NCBI RefSeq assembly: GCF_902459585.1
Contig: NZ_CABPSC010000004.1
Location: forward strand, 285,502-349,501
Length of the DNA stretch: 64,000 nt
From: Pandoraea nosoerga
GTDB taxonomy: Bacteria > Pseudomonadota > Gammaproteobacteria > Burkholderiales > Burkholderiaceae
Direction: 5' to 3'
Shown: piece after piece, positions 38,640 through 47,726 of the stretch
Layout of the letters: each line of letters opens with the position of its first letter
Numbering within the stretch: the first letter of the stretch is position 1
Notes under the pieces: model-generated
What the model saw: only the letters and a program-made list of their open reading frames with translations
Told to the model about the DNA's origin: nothing
Databases searched by the model: none
Position numbers and translations under genes: made by a program

Positions 38640-40043
38640 ATGGATTCACTCCGCGTCTACAACTCGCTCGCGCGAGACAAACAGCCGTTCGTACCCCTCG
38701 TTCCCGGCGAAGTTCGCATGTATGTCTGCGGGATGACGGTGTACGACTACTGTCACATCGGTCATGCGCGCGTGATGGTGGTGTTCGACATGGTGCAGCG
38801 CTGGCTGCGCACGCTCGGCTATCGCGTGACCTACGTGCGCAACATCACGGACATCGACGACAAGATCATCAAGCGCGCCGTGGAAAACGGCGAGACGATG
38901 CGCGAGCTCACCACGCGCTTCATCGCGGCCATGCACGAAGACGCCGATGCGCTCGGCGTGCAGCGTCCCGATCACGAGCCACGCGCGACCGAGTTCATTG
39001 GCCAGATGGTCGACATGATCGGCATGCTGCAGCGCAACGGCTATGCCTATCAGGCCGAAGACGGCGACGTGAACTACGCCGTGCGCAAGTTCGCCAATTA
39101 TGGTCAGCTCTCGGGCAAGTCCATCGAAGACCTGCGCGCGGGCGAGCGCGTGGCGGCCAATACGGCCAAGCAGGACCCGCTCGACTTCGTGCTGTGGAAG
39201 CGCGCCAAGGACACCGAGCCGGAAGAGTCGAAGTGGGCCTCGCCGTGGGGGCGGGGCCGTCCTGGCTGGCATATCGAGTGCTCGGCCATGAGCTGCGAGC
39301 TGCTCGGCAACCATTTCGACATTCACGGCGGCGGCGCCGATCTTCAGTTCCCGCACCACGAGAACGAGATCGCGCAGAGCGAGGGAGCGACGGGCGAGAC
39401 CTTCGTGAATTACTGGATGCACAACGGCTTCGTGCGCGTGGACAACGAGAAGATGTCCAAGTCGCTCGGCAACTTCTTCACGATTCGCGAGGTGCTGGCG
39501 AAGTTCGACGCCGAGGTCGTGCGCTTTTTCATCCTGCGTGCGCAATATCGCAGCCCGCTCAATTACAGCGACGCGCACCTGGAAGATGCCCGCGGCGGTC
39601 TGACGCGTCTGTACACGGCGCTCAAGGACGTGCAGGGCGACGGCGCCCCGCTCGACTGGAACGAGCCGTTCGCGCAGCGTTTCGCGGCGGCCATGAACGA
39701 CGACTTCAACACTGCGGTGGCCATCTCGGTGCTGTTCGAACTCGCCGGCGAAATCAACAAGCAGCGCGATCGCGCGCTCGTGCGTCAGCTGCAGGGGCTT
39801 GCGGGCACGCTCGGGCTGCTTGGCCGCGATCCGCAGACGTTCCTGCAGGGAGCGGCCGGCGGCGAGGCGGCGGGCGACGGCGATGCGCTGCGCGCGTCCG
39901 TCGAGGCGCGCATCGAGGCGCGGGCACGGGCCAAGCGCGAGCGCAACTTTGGGGAGGCCGATCGCATCCGTGCCGAATTGCTGGCCGAGGGCATCGTGCT
40001 GGAAGATCGTCCCGGAGGCGCCACCGAATGGCGTCGTGCGTGA
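38640..40043 (+). CDS. cysS: cysteinyl-tRNA synthetase
   Basis: Charges tRNA-Cys. The 467 residues have the zinc-ligand and HIGH region [16 protein letters not shown] (residues 29-44), the zinc motif [25 protein letters not shown], and KMSKS ([11 protein letters not shown]). The family start [14 protein letters not shown] is at 38640; an ATG at 38622 in frame would add six residues. A 210-base leader precedes it. The 3' end lies 25 bases before the glycosylase gene, so the two are probably cotranscribed. Confidence 0.96.
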   Translation: MDSLRVYNSLARDKQPFVPLVPGEVRMYVCGMTVYDYCHIGHARVMVVFDMVQRWLRTLGYRVTYVRNITDIDDKIIKRAVENGETMRELTTRFIAAMHEDADALGVQRPDHEPRATEFIGQMVDMIGMLQRNGYAYQAEDGDVNYAVRKFANYGQLSGKSIEDLRAGERVAANTAKQDPLDFVLWKRAKDTEPEESKWASPWGRGRPGWHIECSAMSCELLGNHFDIHGGGADLQFPHHENEIAQSEGATGETFVNYWMHNGFVRVDNEKMSKSLGNFFTIREVLAKFDAEVVRFFILRAQYRSPLNYSDAHLEDARGGLTRLYTALKDVQGDGAPLDWNEPFAQRFAAAMNDDFNTAVAISVLFELAGEINKQRDRALVRQLQGLAGTLGLLGRDPQTFLQGAAGGEAAGDGDALRASVEARIEARARAKRERNFGEADRIRAELLAEGIVLEDRPGGATEWRRA

Positions 40044-40068
40044 GCGCGACGCATCGAGGCAAAAACTC

Positions 40069-41244
40069 ATGGTGACTCGTAAATCCGTGGCCGCGAAGGT
40101 GGCGACCAAGACCGCGTCGACCCAGCGCGCGACGAAGACGACCAAGCCGGCAGCGCCGCTCGACGGCGCCCGCCGCGCACCGGTCGCCAAGCGCTCCGGA
40201 ACCGGCATCGCGGTCGTGGCGGGCAAGACTTCCACGCGCGTTGTGGAGGAAGCGCCGGCAACGAAGACCGCCAAGGCAACCAAAGCGACCAAAGCGAGGG
40301 CGGGGGCGGGGGCGGGAGCGGGAGCGGCGGCCGCGGCAGGCCCGGCGCGCAAGCGTGCGCAGCCGGCGAGTCCGAAGGAAGCGACGCCGCGCACTGCCGG
40401 CAAGGTCGCGCCCCGGGCGAGCGGGAAGCCGGGCGCCAAGGTCGCACGCAAGGTGACGTCGAAACCGGGAGTGCCGGCCGCTTCCGGTACGGCCTCCACG
40501 CGCCGCGTCATCGCCAAGCGCGACGGCGAGACGCGCATCGTCACGCCCGCCATCGAGCGCATCGAAGGCGAGATCGTCGAGGCGAAGGTCGCCGGCGTGG
40601 TGCCGTTGCCGGTCGCCCCAGGGGCGACGCGTCCCGCGTTCTGGGATCAGGCGTGCGCCGATCTGATGAAGCGCGACCGCATTCTCAAGAAGCTCATTCC
40701 GCAGTTCGGCCCGGCGCATCTGACCGGTCGCGGCGAGCCGTTCGTCACGCTCGCGCGCTCGATCGTCGGCCAGCAGATTTCCGTCAAGGCGGCGCAGGCC
40801 GTGTGGGATCGGGTCGTGGCGATCTGCCCACGGCTCACGCCGGCGCAGTTCATCAAGGCCGGGCACGACGCGCTTGCCGGCTGCGGCCTGTCGCGGCGCA
40901 AGGCCGAGTACATTCTCGATCTGGCGACGCACTTCAAGTCGGGCGCGTTGCACGTGGACGCCTGGGCGAGCATGGACGACGAGGCCGTGATCGCCGAGTT
41001 GACCGGCATTCGCGGCATCGGCCGCTGGACGGCCGAAATGTTCCTGATGTTCAACCTGCTGCGCCCGGACGTCCTGCCGCTCGACGACGTCGGGCTCATC
41101 AACGCGATCAGCGTCAACTACTTCAGCGGAGAGCCCGTCACTCGCAGCGAAGCGCGTGAAGTGGCCGCCAACTGGGAGCCGTGGCGCTCCGTTGCCACCT
41201 GGTACATGTGGCGCAGTCTCGAGCCGGTGCCGGTTCAATACTGA
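40069..41244 (+). CDS. DNA-3-methyladenine glycosylase (AlkA-like) with long basic N-terminal tail
   Basis: A 391-residue fusion-like protein. Residues 1 to about 185 are Lys/Arg/Ala/Thr-rich low complexity (MVTRKSVAAKVATKTA, KATKATKARAGAGAGAGA), like histone H1-type bacterial proteins. Residues about 195-391 form a helix-hairpin-helix GPD glycosylase: FVTLARSIVGQQISVKAAQ, then ELTGIRGIGRWTAEMFLMF, with the catalytic Asp probably in PLDDVGLINAI. Base excision of alkylated purines is inferred. The tail may raise non-specific DNA affinity. It follows cysS closely, and accA starts 155 bases downstream. Confidence 0.88.
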   Translation: MVTRKSVAAKVATKTASTQRATKTTKPAAPLDGARRAPVAKRSGTGIAVVAGKTSTRVVEEAPATKTAKATKATKARAGAGAGAGAAAAAGPARKRAQPASPKEATPRTAGKVAPRASGKPGAKVARKVTSKPGVPAASGTASTRRVIAKRDGETRIVTPAIERIEGEIVEAKVAGVVPLPVAPGATRPAFWDQACADLMKRDRILKKLIPQFGPAHLTGRGEPFVTLARSIVGQQISVKAAQAVWDRVVAICPRLTPAQFIKAGHDALAGCGLSRRKAEYILDLATHFKSGALHVDAWASMDDEAVIAELTGIRGIGRWTAEMFLMFNLLRPDVLPLDDVGLINAISVNYFSGEPVTRSEAREVAANWEPWRSVATWYMWRSLEPVPVQY

Positions 41245-41261
41245 TTGTTCAGCGAAGGACG

Positions 41262-41267
41262 TATAAT
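41262..41267 (+). promoter_or_regulatory. -10 element for accA
   Basis: TATAAT, perfect consensus, 132 bases before the accA ATG. The -35 at the usual distance is poor (TACTGA). Confidence 0.5.
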
Positions 41268-41398
41268 CCGCGTCCATTCCGTCTCATTGATTCATTATTC
41301 GCGTCTATTGCGGGTCATGTGGCGATGAAAGTTGCCTATCTCGACCGGCCGGGCGTTGCCGGCGGTACAATACGCTGCCGCATTTCCGGGGAAACCTG

Positions 41399-42361
41399 AT
41401 GAAGAACACCTTTTTGGATTTTGAACAGCCGATCGCCGAACTCGAAGCGAAGATTGAAGAACTGCGCTTCGTGCAGGACGATTCAGCCGTCGACATTTCC
41501 GAAGAGATCGAGCGCCTCTCAAAGAAGAGCCAGCAGCTCACCAAGGACATCTACACCAACCTGTCGCCCTGGCAGGTTTCGCAAATCTCGCGTCATCCGC
41601 AGCGTCCCTACACGCTCGACTATGTGCGCGACATCTTCACCGACTTTCACGAACTGCATGGCGACCGCACGTTTGCGGACGATCACGCCATCGTGGGCGG
41701 CATGGCGCGTTTCAACGGCCAGGCCTGCATGGTGATCGGCCATCAGAAGGGGCGCGACACCAAGGAGCGTGCGCTGCGCAATTTCGGCATGCCGCGTCCC
41801 GAGGGCTATCGCAAGGCCATGCGTCTGATGAAGCTCGCCGAGAAGTTCGGGCTGCCGATTTTCACGTTCGTCGATACGCCGGGTGCGTATCCGGGCATCG
41901 ACGCGGAAGAGCGCGGCCAGTCCGAGGCCATCGGTCACAACCTGTACGTGATGGCAGAGTTGAAGACGCCGCTGATCACTACGATCATCGGCGAGGGCGG
42001 TTCGGGCGGCGCGCTGGCCGTGGCCGACACGGTCATGATGCTGCAGTTCTCGACCTATTCCGTGATTTCGCCGGAAGGCTGCGCGTCCATTCTGTGGAAG
42101 AGCGCGGCCAAGGCGCCCGAAGCGGCCGAAGCGCTGGGTCTCACGGCGCATCGCCTGAAGGCGCTGGGGCTGATCGACAAGATCGTCAACGAGCCGCTCG
42201 GCGGCGCGCATCGCGATCCGCTCGGCATGGCCGGCATGCTCAAGCGTGCGCTGGCCGATTCGCTGCGTCAGTTCCAGGGCATGAGCCACAAGGAACTGCT
42301 CGAGCGCCGTTTCGAGCGTCTGATGAGCTATGGCAAATTCAAGGAAGCCGGCGCGAAGTAA
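41399..42361 (+). CDS. accA: acetyl-CoA carboxylase carboxyltransferase alpha subunit
   Basis: Partner of AccD (12.4 kb) in transferring carboxyl from biotin to acetyl-CoA. The 320 residues start [20 protein letters not shown]. Typical segments are [35 protein letters not shown] and [14 protein letters not shown]. The length matches E. coli AccA (319). The tilS start follows the stop by about 34 bases or overlaps it, depending on the start chosen. Confidence 0.97.
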   Translation: MKNTFLDFEQPIAELEAKIEELRFVQDDSAVDISEEIERLSKKSQQLTKDIYTNLSPWQVSQISRHPQRPYTLDYVRDIFTDFHELHGDRTFADDHAIVGGMARFNGQACMVIGHQKGRDTKERALRNFGMPRPEGYRKAMRLMKLAEKFGLPIFTFVDTPGAYPGIDAEERGQSEAIGHNLYVMAELKTPLITTIIGEGGSGGALAVADTVMMLQFSTYSVISPEGCASILWKSAAKAPEAAEALGLTAHRLKALGLIDKIVNEPLGGAHRDPLGMAGMLKRALADSLRQFQGMSHKELLERRFERLMSYGKFKEAGAK

Positions 42362-42395
42362 AGCGCCCGGCGGTGCGTCGTCGCCCGTCGTGGCG

Positions 42396-43967
42396 ATGAC
42401 GCCGGCGCCGACGCCGCATCAAGAATTATCCGCTGCCGCGTTCGCATCTGCCCGATGCGACGCGGCAGTGGCACATATGGACGTCGCTTTGTGCCTCGCG
42501 CTTTCGGCGCACGTCGTCTGCCCTGCGTCTTGCCCGTCGCCCAACGCTACCTCTGCTGGCCCTGCCACCCCTGCCGCGCCCGCTCACGTCCCGCGCCTTG
42601 CGCTCGCGTTGAGCGGCGGCCTCGACTCGATGGTGCTGCTCGATGCGCTCGCGCATTGGGTGCAGGCGCGCCGCGCGGCCGGCGAGATCGTGGCTCAACC
42701 GTTGGCAATTCACGTTCACCATGGGTTGTCCGAGCATGCCGACGCGTGGGCGACCGTGTGCGCACGAGAGGCGAAACTGCGCGGTTTCGCATTCGTGCTC
42801 AAGCATGTCACGGTGCCGCGCAACGCGAAGCAGGGCATCGAAGGCGCGGCGCGCGCGGCCCGATACGAAGCACTGGCCGAGGGTTGCGAGGCGTATGGCG
42901 CCACGTGGCTGCTCACGGCGCATCATGCCAACGACCAGGCCGAGACCGTGCTGTTGCAGATGTTGCGCGGCGCGGGATTGCCGGGGGTGGCGGCAATGTC
43001 CGCGCATGGCGCGCTGCCCGTGGTCGGACGCAGCGCGCGCACTGTGCGACTGCTGCGTCCGCTGCTCGATGTGTCGCGCGAGGCGATGCGCGCGTATGCG
43101 AAGGCGCGTTCGCTCGCGTGGGTCGAGGATCCCTCCAATGACGATCGCCAGCACTTGCGCAATGCGTTGCGCCACGACGTGATGCCGGCGATCGCCGCGC
43201 ATGTGCCGGCGTATCGCGAGACGCTGGCACGATTCGCGCGGCATGCGGCGCAGGCGCAATCGCTGCTCGATCAACTGGCCCAGCTCGATTTCGAGCGTGC
43301 TGCCGTGGTCGCGGCGGGCGAGCCGAACGAGGCGGGGCGCGCGGCGTTGCAGCGAAGCGCCGTGCAGGCGCTCGACGCCGGGCGGCTGGCCAACCTGTTG
43401 CGGTATTGGGTGGCGCGCGAAGGATTGGCGATGCCGCCGCAGGCGCGGCTCGACGAGTGGGTGCGTCAGATTCGCGACGCGCAGCCCGACGCGTCGCTCA
43501 CTCTGCCGCATGGCGATGCGGTGTTGCGGCTGTACCGGGACGTGCTGCAGTGGACGCCCGTGTATGACTATGCGCGTGCCGACGGCGTGGAGGACGACGT
43601 GGTGCTGCACTGGACGGGGCAGCGCGAGTGGCGTTTGCCACAATGGCAGGGAAGCGTGGTGTTCGCCCCGGCGCCGGCGGGCGAAGCGTGTGGGGCGTCG
43701 ATCGACGAGGCCGCGTTGCGCGCGAAGCCGTTGGTCGCCCGGGCGCGTGTGGGGGGCGAACGTTGGCGCGAGCACGCGGCGGGCCATTCACGTTCGCTCA
43801 AGCATTGGTTTCAGCATCGGGGCGTGGCCGCCTGGCTGCGGCATGTGCCCGTCGTGTGGCAGGGTGACGAAATCGTCTTCGTGCCGCGCTTGGGCATCGA
43901 CGGCGTGGCGCAGGAAAAGGCGGGCGGCGGGGCGCGATGGACGATGACGTGGCGAGACGAAGCGTGA
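42396..43967 (+). CDS. tilS: tRNA(Ile)-lysidine synthase
   Basis: ATP-dependent enzyme that converts C34 of tRNA-Ile(CAU) to lysidine and changes both charging and decoding; essential in most bacteria. The PP-loop is LALSGGLDSMVLLDAL (SGGLDS at about 72-77), with the motif HVHHGLSEHADAW. Typical TilS positions include LLTAHHANDQAETVLLQMLRG and ARSLAWVEDPSNDD. The N-terminal 65 residues are unusual and Ala/Pro-rich. Alternative starts exist at 42330 (overlapping accA) and 42477; none has a clear ribosome site. Length 523 residues as given. Confidence 0.93.
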   Translation: MTPAPTPHQELSAAAFASARCDAAVAHMDVALCLALSAHVVCPASCPSPNATSAGPATPAAPAHVPRLALALSGGLDSMVLLDALAHWVQARRAAGEIVAQPLAIHVHHGLSEHADAWATVCAREAKLRGFAFVLKHVTVPRNAKQGIEGAARAARYEALAEGCEAYGATWLLTAHHANDQAETVLLQMLRGAGLPGVAAMSAHGALPVVGRSARTVRLLRPLLDVSREAMRAYAKARSLAWVEDPSNDDRQHLRNALRHDVMPAIAAHVPAYRETLARFARHAAQAQSLLDQLAQLDFERAAVVAAGEPNEAGRAALQRSAVQALDAGRLANLLRYWVAREGLAMPPQARLDEWVRQIRDAQPDASLTLPHGDAVLRLYRDVLQWTPVYDYARADGVEDDVVLHWTGQREWRLPQWQGSVVFAPAPAGEACGASIDEAALRAKPLVARARVGGERWREHAAGHSRSLKHWFQHRGVAAWLRHVPVVWQGDEIVFVPRLGIDGVAQEKAGGGARWTMTWRDEA

Positions 43968-44109
43968 ATGGGTGCGACTTGGGGGGCGCCATGCGCACAT
44001 AACACGCCGTCCACACGGAGAAAAACAGCAGAATCTGCTGCCGGATGCCGCCGGCGATACCGCACACAGTGCAATCTGCGCCAAACCGCCTCCATCGCGA
44101 TACATTCGT

Positions 44110-44118
44110 GCGATAATC
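44110..44118 (+). promoter_or_regulatory. extended -10 promoter for lysC
   Basis: TGCGATAAT: GATAAT with TGN extension, about 95 bases before the lysC ATG, in a 244-base gap after tilS. Confidence 0.5.
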
Positions 44119-44211
44119 AAAAGTTCCGCGAATCGAAACGTCACCGGCCCCTCATGTCAGGTGCCCGCGCAGGATTCATAAACGGTTTTAAATCAATGTG
44201 TTAGCAATGTT

Positions 44212-45462
44212 ATGGCTCTGATCGTACACAAATACGGCGGCACGTCGATGGGCTCGGTGGAGCGCATCAAGAATGTCGCCAAGCGCGTGGCCAAGTGGCA
44301 TAAGGCCGGTCACAAGATGGTGGTGGTGCCGTCGGCCATGTCCGGCGAGACCAATCGTCTGCTGGGCCTCGCCAAAGAGATTTCGGCCCAACCCGATCCG
44401 CGCGAACTCGACGCCATTGCCGCCACCGGCGAGCAGGTGAGCGTCGGCCTGCTGGCGCTCGCGCTCAAGGAAGCGGGCGTCGACGCCGTGAGCTATGCCG
44501 GCTGGCAAGTACCGATCAAGACCGACAGCGCTTTCACCAAGGCCCGCATTTCCGAAATCGACGACACGCGCGTCATGGCCGATCTGAACGCCGGCCGCGT
44601 CGTCGTCATCACCGGCTTCCAGGGCATCGATCCGAACGGCAACGTTACCACGCTCGGCCGTGGCGGCTCCGACACCTCGGCCGTGGCCGTGGCTGCTGCG
44701 CTCAAGGCCGACGAGTGCCTGATCTACACCGACGTCGACGGCGTCTACACGACCGACCCGCGCGTGGTCGACGAGGCGCGCCGGCTCGACAAGGTCACCT
44801 TCGAGGAGATGCTGGAAATGGCCAGCCTCGGCTCCAAGGTGCTGCAGATCCGTTCGGTGGAATTCGCCGGCAAGTACCAGGTCAAGACTCGCGTGCTGTC
44901 GAGCCTGACCGACCCGATGATCGCGCTCGACGAAGAAGCGCGCTCGGGCACGCTGATTACTTTTGAGGAAGACGAACAAATGGAAAAGGCCATCATCTCG
45001 GGTATCGCATTCCAGCGCGACGAGGCCAAGATCACCGTGCGCGGCGTGCCGGATCGTCCGGGCATCGCCTACCAGATCCTCGGCCCGATCGCCGACGCGA
45101 ACATCGACGTCGACATGATCATCCAGAACCTGAGCGTGGACGGCAAGACCGACTTCACGTTCACGGTGCCGCGCGGCGAATACCAGCGCGCCATGGCGCT
45201 GCTGCAAAGCGACGTGCAGGGCCACATCGGCGCGGCCGAAGTCGTGGGCGATCCGAAGGTCTCCAAGGTGTCGATCGTCGGCGTGGGCATGCGCTCGCAC
45301 GTCGGTATCGCGAGCAAGGCCTTTCGCACGCTGTCCGAAGAGGGTATCAACATCCAGCTGATCTCCACCTCGGAAATCAAGATTTCCGTGCTGATCGACG
45401 AGAAGTACATGGAGCTCGCCGTGCGGGCGCTGCACAAGGCGTTCGAGCTCGATCAGGCCTGA
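44212..45462 (+). CDS. lysC: aspartate kinase
   Basis: Phosphorylates aspartate, first step to lysine/diaminopimelate, threonine and methionine; asd at 3.1 kb is the next enzyme. The 416 residues hold the kinase domain ([47 protein letters not shown]) and two C-terminal ACT domains (from about 265), as in the alpha/beta-type monofunctional aspartokinase inhibited by lysine plus threonine. An internal start for a beta subunit is possible but not evident. A large hairpin follows. Confidence 0.96.
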   Translation: MALIVHKYGGTSMGSVERIKNVAKRVAKWHKAGHKMVVVPSAMSGETNRLLGLAKEISAQPDPRELDAIAATGEQVSVGLLALALKEAGVDAVSYAGWQVPIKTDSAFTKARISEIDDTRVMADLNAGRVVVITGFQGIDPNGNVTTLGRGGSDTSAVAVAAALKADECLIYTDVDGVYTTDPRVVDEARRLDKVTFEEMLEMASLGSKVLQIRSVEFAGKYQVKTRVLSSLTDPMIALDEEARSGTLITFEEDEQMEKAIISGIAFQRDEAKITVRGVPDRPGIAYQILGPIADANIDVDMIIQNLSVDGKTDFTFTVPRGEYQRAMALLQSDVQGHIGAAEVVGDPKVSKVSIVGVGMRSHVGIASKAFRTLSEEGINIQLISTSEIKISVLIDEKYMELAVRALHKAFELDQA

Positions 45463-45473
45463 GCGGGACGTCG

Positions 45474-45528
45474 GGCAAAATCGCGCCGCGTGCGCGCGCG
45501 TGCATGCGGCGCGAGACGCGATTTTGCC
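45474..45528 (+). terminator. long hairpin after lysC
   Basis: GGCAAAATCGCG (45474-45485) pairs with CGCGATTTTGCC (45517-45528). A nested GCCGC/GCGGC stem is inside. The T run is in the stem, so termination efficiency is uncertain. Confidence 0.45.
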
Positions 45529-45611
45529 GTCACGATGCGGGGAAATGTCTCCAAACGTGTCGGGCGCATGACAGGCGCGCAAAAAAAGTTGGATTTCGAT
45601 GCGCATAATGT

Positions 45612-45640
45612 TTGACGGCATCGCGAACAGTAGGTAATAT
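45612..45640 (+). promoter_or_regulatory. sigma-70 promoter for tRNA-Ser
   Basis: TTGACG (45612-45617), 17-base spacer, TAATAT (45635-45640). Transcription would start near 45647, about 37 bases before the tRNA. Confidence 0.85.
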
Positions 45641-45683
45641 CACGCCTTCGTTACATCACCTCCCTGATGTGACGACAAGTTTG

Positions 45684-45777
45684 GGAGACGTGGCCGAGAG
45701 GTCGAAGGCACTCCCCTGCTAAGGGAGCATCTGGGCCAAAACCTGGATCGAGGGTTCGAATCCCTCCGTCTCCGCCA
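45684..45777 (+). tRNA. serX: tRNA-Ser(GCU)
   Basis: A 94-base type II tRNA with a long variable arm. Acceptor stem GGAGACG/CGTCTCC, discriminator G and encoded CCA. Anticodon loop CTGCTAA with anticodon GCT (45718-45720), decoding AGC/AGU serine codons. T arm GAGGGTTCGAATCCCTC. An excellent promoter lies upstream and a strong terminator starts 18 bases after it. The symbol is the usual E. coli-style name for this isoacceptor position and is tentative. Confidence 0.95.
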
Positions 45778-45795
45778 AGTCGCCTTGGCGGAACA

Positions 45796-45829
45796 CCCCC
45801 GGCTCTTCGCGGAGAGCCGGGGGTTTTTT
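45796..45829 (+). terminator. terminator after tRNA-Ser
   Basis: CCCCCGGCTCT, loop TCGCGG, AGAGCCGGGGG, then TTTTTT. An 11-bp stem with a six-T tract. Confidence 0.93.
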
Positions 45830-45898
45830 CTTTCCCGAGTTCGCGCGTTGGCGATATCTCGCGCGTCGATTTCATCTCTTCTTCGAGCGAGGACAACG

Positions 45899-46240
45899 AT
45901 GTCGATCATCACCACCGATTCCGGCCTGCAATACGACGATCTGCAAGTGGGCGACGGCGCCGAAGCCACCCCGGGCAAGACCGTCACCGTTCACTATACC
46001 GGCTGGCTCACCGACGGCCAGAAGTTCGATTCCAGCAAGGATCGCAACGATCCGTTCGCCTTCGTGCTCGGCGGCGGCATGGTCATTCGCGGTTGGGACG
46101 AAGGCGTTGCCGGCATGAAAGTCGGCGGCAAGCGCAAGCTGGTCATCCCGCCCGAACTGGGCTACGGCGCGCGCGGCGCCGGCGGCGTGATTCCGCCCAA
46201 CGCGACGCTGGTCTTCGAGGTCGAACTGTTGGACGTCTGA
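45899..46240 (+). CDS. FKBP-type peptidyl-prolyl cis-trans isomerase
   Basis: A 113-residue single-domain FKBP without a signal peptide, so cytoplasmic. Active-site features include [34 protein letters not shown] and [19 protein letters not shown], typical of FkbP/Mip-type isomerases. The start [15 protein letters not shown] is preferred to upstream in-frame codons, which overlap the tRNA terminator. Expression probably needs its own promoter or readthrough past that terminator. A terminator follows. Confidence 0.93.
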   Translation: MSIITTDSGLQYDDLQVGDGAEATPGKTVTVHYTGWLTDGQKFDSSKDRNDPFAFVLGGGMVIRGWDEGVAGMKVGGKRKLVIPPELGYGARGAGGVIPPNATLVFEVELLDV

Positions 46241-46279
46241 ACCATCGAATGCCGTGCATGATGCACGGCGGTGCAACAG

Positions 46280-46321
46280 ACACCCCCGGTGCCTCGCAGG
46301 CATCGGGGGTGTTGTCTTTTT
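46280..46321 (+). terminator. terminator after FKBP gene
   Basis: ACACCCCCGGTGCCT, loop CGC, AGGCATCGGGGGTGT, then TGTCTTTTT. A 15-bp stem with one G-T pair. Confidence 0.88.
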
Positions 46322-46375
46322 ACGTGAGCCTTCGCTTCGTCACGAGCGCGAGGGACGCAAAGGAGCCTTCACGAG

Positions 46376-47608
46376 GTGTCTCACTCAGCAACGCCTGTTT
46401 CAAGATTCTGGTTTCCGTTCTCGCTGGTTCTCTTCGAGTTTGCCGTCTACATCTCGAACGACATGATCATGCCGGGCATGCCGCTCGTCACGCGCGAATT
46501 CGGCGCGTCGGCCGACATGACGACGCTCGCGCTCACGGCCGCCATGCTCGGCAACGCCAGCCTGCAGTGGCTGCTCGGCCCGCTGGCCGATCGCTTCGGG
46601 CGTCGTCGCGTGCTGCTCTGCGGCCTCGGCATGTTCGTCCTCGCGTGCCTGGCGATGCACTACGTGCGGACCATGCCGCAGTTCATCGTGCTGCGCTTCC
46701 TGCAGGGCATGGGCTGCTGCTTCGTGCTGACCGTCGGTTATCCGACCGTGCACGAGGCTTTCGAGGAGAAGACCGCCGTGCGCGTGATGGCGCTCATGGC
46801 GAACGTGTCGCTGCTCTCGCCGCTGTTCGGGCCGCTCGCAGGCGCGGCCGTCGTGTCGTACTGGCCGTGGCGCAGCATCTTCTGGCTGATCGCCATCGTG
46901 GCCGTGGGGTCGTTCATCGGACTGTACCGCACCATGCCCGAACTCTCGCGGCATGATCGCAACGCGTTGAACGCGAGGCACCTGTGGGCCGGCTACAGGC
47001 TGCCGCTCTCGAGCGCACGCTTCTGGCGCGGTGCGGTACTCACGGGGATCGCCGTGACGCCGTTGCTTACGTGGATCGCGCTCGGTCCAGTGTTCCTGAT
47101 CGAACGCGCGGGCCTGTCGCAGATGCAATACGCCATGTTGCAGGTGCCGGTGTTCGGGGCGCTGATCCTGGGCAACGTGCTGCTCGCGCGTCAGGTCGGG
47201 CGCTGGTCGAACGGCCGGCTGCTCGCCACGGGCGTGGCCGCGATGCTGATCGGAGCGGCCGTGTCGCTCATCGGCACCGCGATCCTCGCGCCGGGGTACC
47301 CGGCATTGCTCGTGGGCACGTCGCTGCACGCGTTCGGCATGGGCATGAGCTACGGCGTGGTGTATCGTCAGTCGCTCTTCGCCGTCGACAGTCCAAATCG
47401 CGCGACCATTGCCGGCATGCTCAGCATGATCACCATCGTGGTTGCGGTCGCGGTGATCGAAGCGATGAAGCTCGCGTATCTGCATTTCGGCGACGCGGCG
47501 CTCGGCATCGGGGCGATGACCGCGGCGGCGGTAGTGGCGGTGCTTGCGGCGAACTTCGTGCCGCCGCCCGCGCATGATGCGCTCGCGCAGCCGGGACGGC
47601 AGCCGTAA
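46376..47608 (+). CDS. MdfA-like multidrug efflux MFS transporter
   Basis: A 410-residue 12-helix major facilitator close in sequence to E. coli MdfA/Cmr. Helix 1 reads FEFAVYISNDMIMPGMPLV, with Glu21 and Asp29 spaced exactly as Glu26 and Asp34 of MdfA, the acidic residues that bind proton and cationic drugs. Also LQWLLGPLADRFGRR (loop 2-3), LRFLQGMGCCFVLTVGYP (motif C region) and LQVPVFGALILGN. The start is GTG at 46376 with AAAGGAG at 46359-46365. Efflux of chloramphenicol or lipophilic cations is expected from the family, not shown. Confidence 0.92.
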   Translation: MSHSATPVSRFWFPFSLVLFEFAVYISNDMIMPGMPLVTREFGASADMTTLALTAAMLGNASLQWLLGPLADRFGRRRVLLCGLGMFVLACLAMHYVRTMPQFIVLRFLQGMGCCFVLTVGYPTVHEAFEEKTAVRVMALMANVSLLSPLFGPLAGAAVVSYWPWRSIFWLIAIVAVGSFIGLYRTMPELSRHDRNALNARHLWAGYRLPLSSARFWRGAVLTGIAVTPLLTWIALGPVFLIERAGLSQMQYAMLQVPVFGALILGNVLLARQVGRWSNGRLLATGVAAMLIGAAVSLIGTAILAPGYPALLVGTSLHAFGMGMSYGVVYRQSLFAVDSPNRATIAGMLSMITIVVAVAVIEAMKLAYLHFGDAALGIGAMTAAAVVAVLAANFVPPPAHDALAQPGRQP

Positions 47609-47654
47609 CGTCGTTCGCGACCGCCCCGGCTGCGCGCCGGCGGCGTTCCGGGTC

Positions 47655-47686
47655 AAGGCCAGCGATATTTTCGCTGGCCTTTTTTT
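47655..47686 (+). terminator. terminator after the MdfA-like gene
   Basis: AAGGCCAGCGA, loop TATTT, TCGCTGGCCTT, then TTTTT. It lies between convergent genes and can serve the + strand strongly. Confidence 0.92.
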
Positions 47687-47726
47687 GTGTCGCGACGCAG
47701 AACGCGGGGGTGAGGCGACGGACGGC

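Noticed and set aside
43968-44211. A small protein in the tilS-lysC gap
   Set aside because: The frame has no ribosome site and overlaps the likely lysC promoter; composition is not protein-like.
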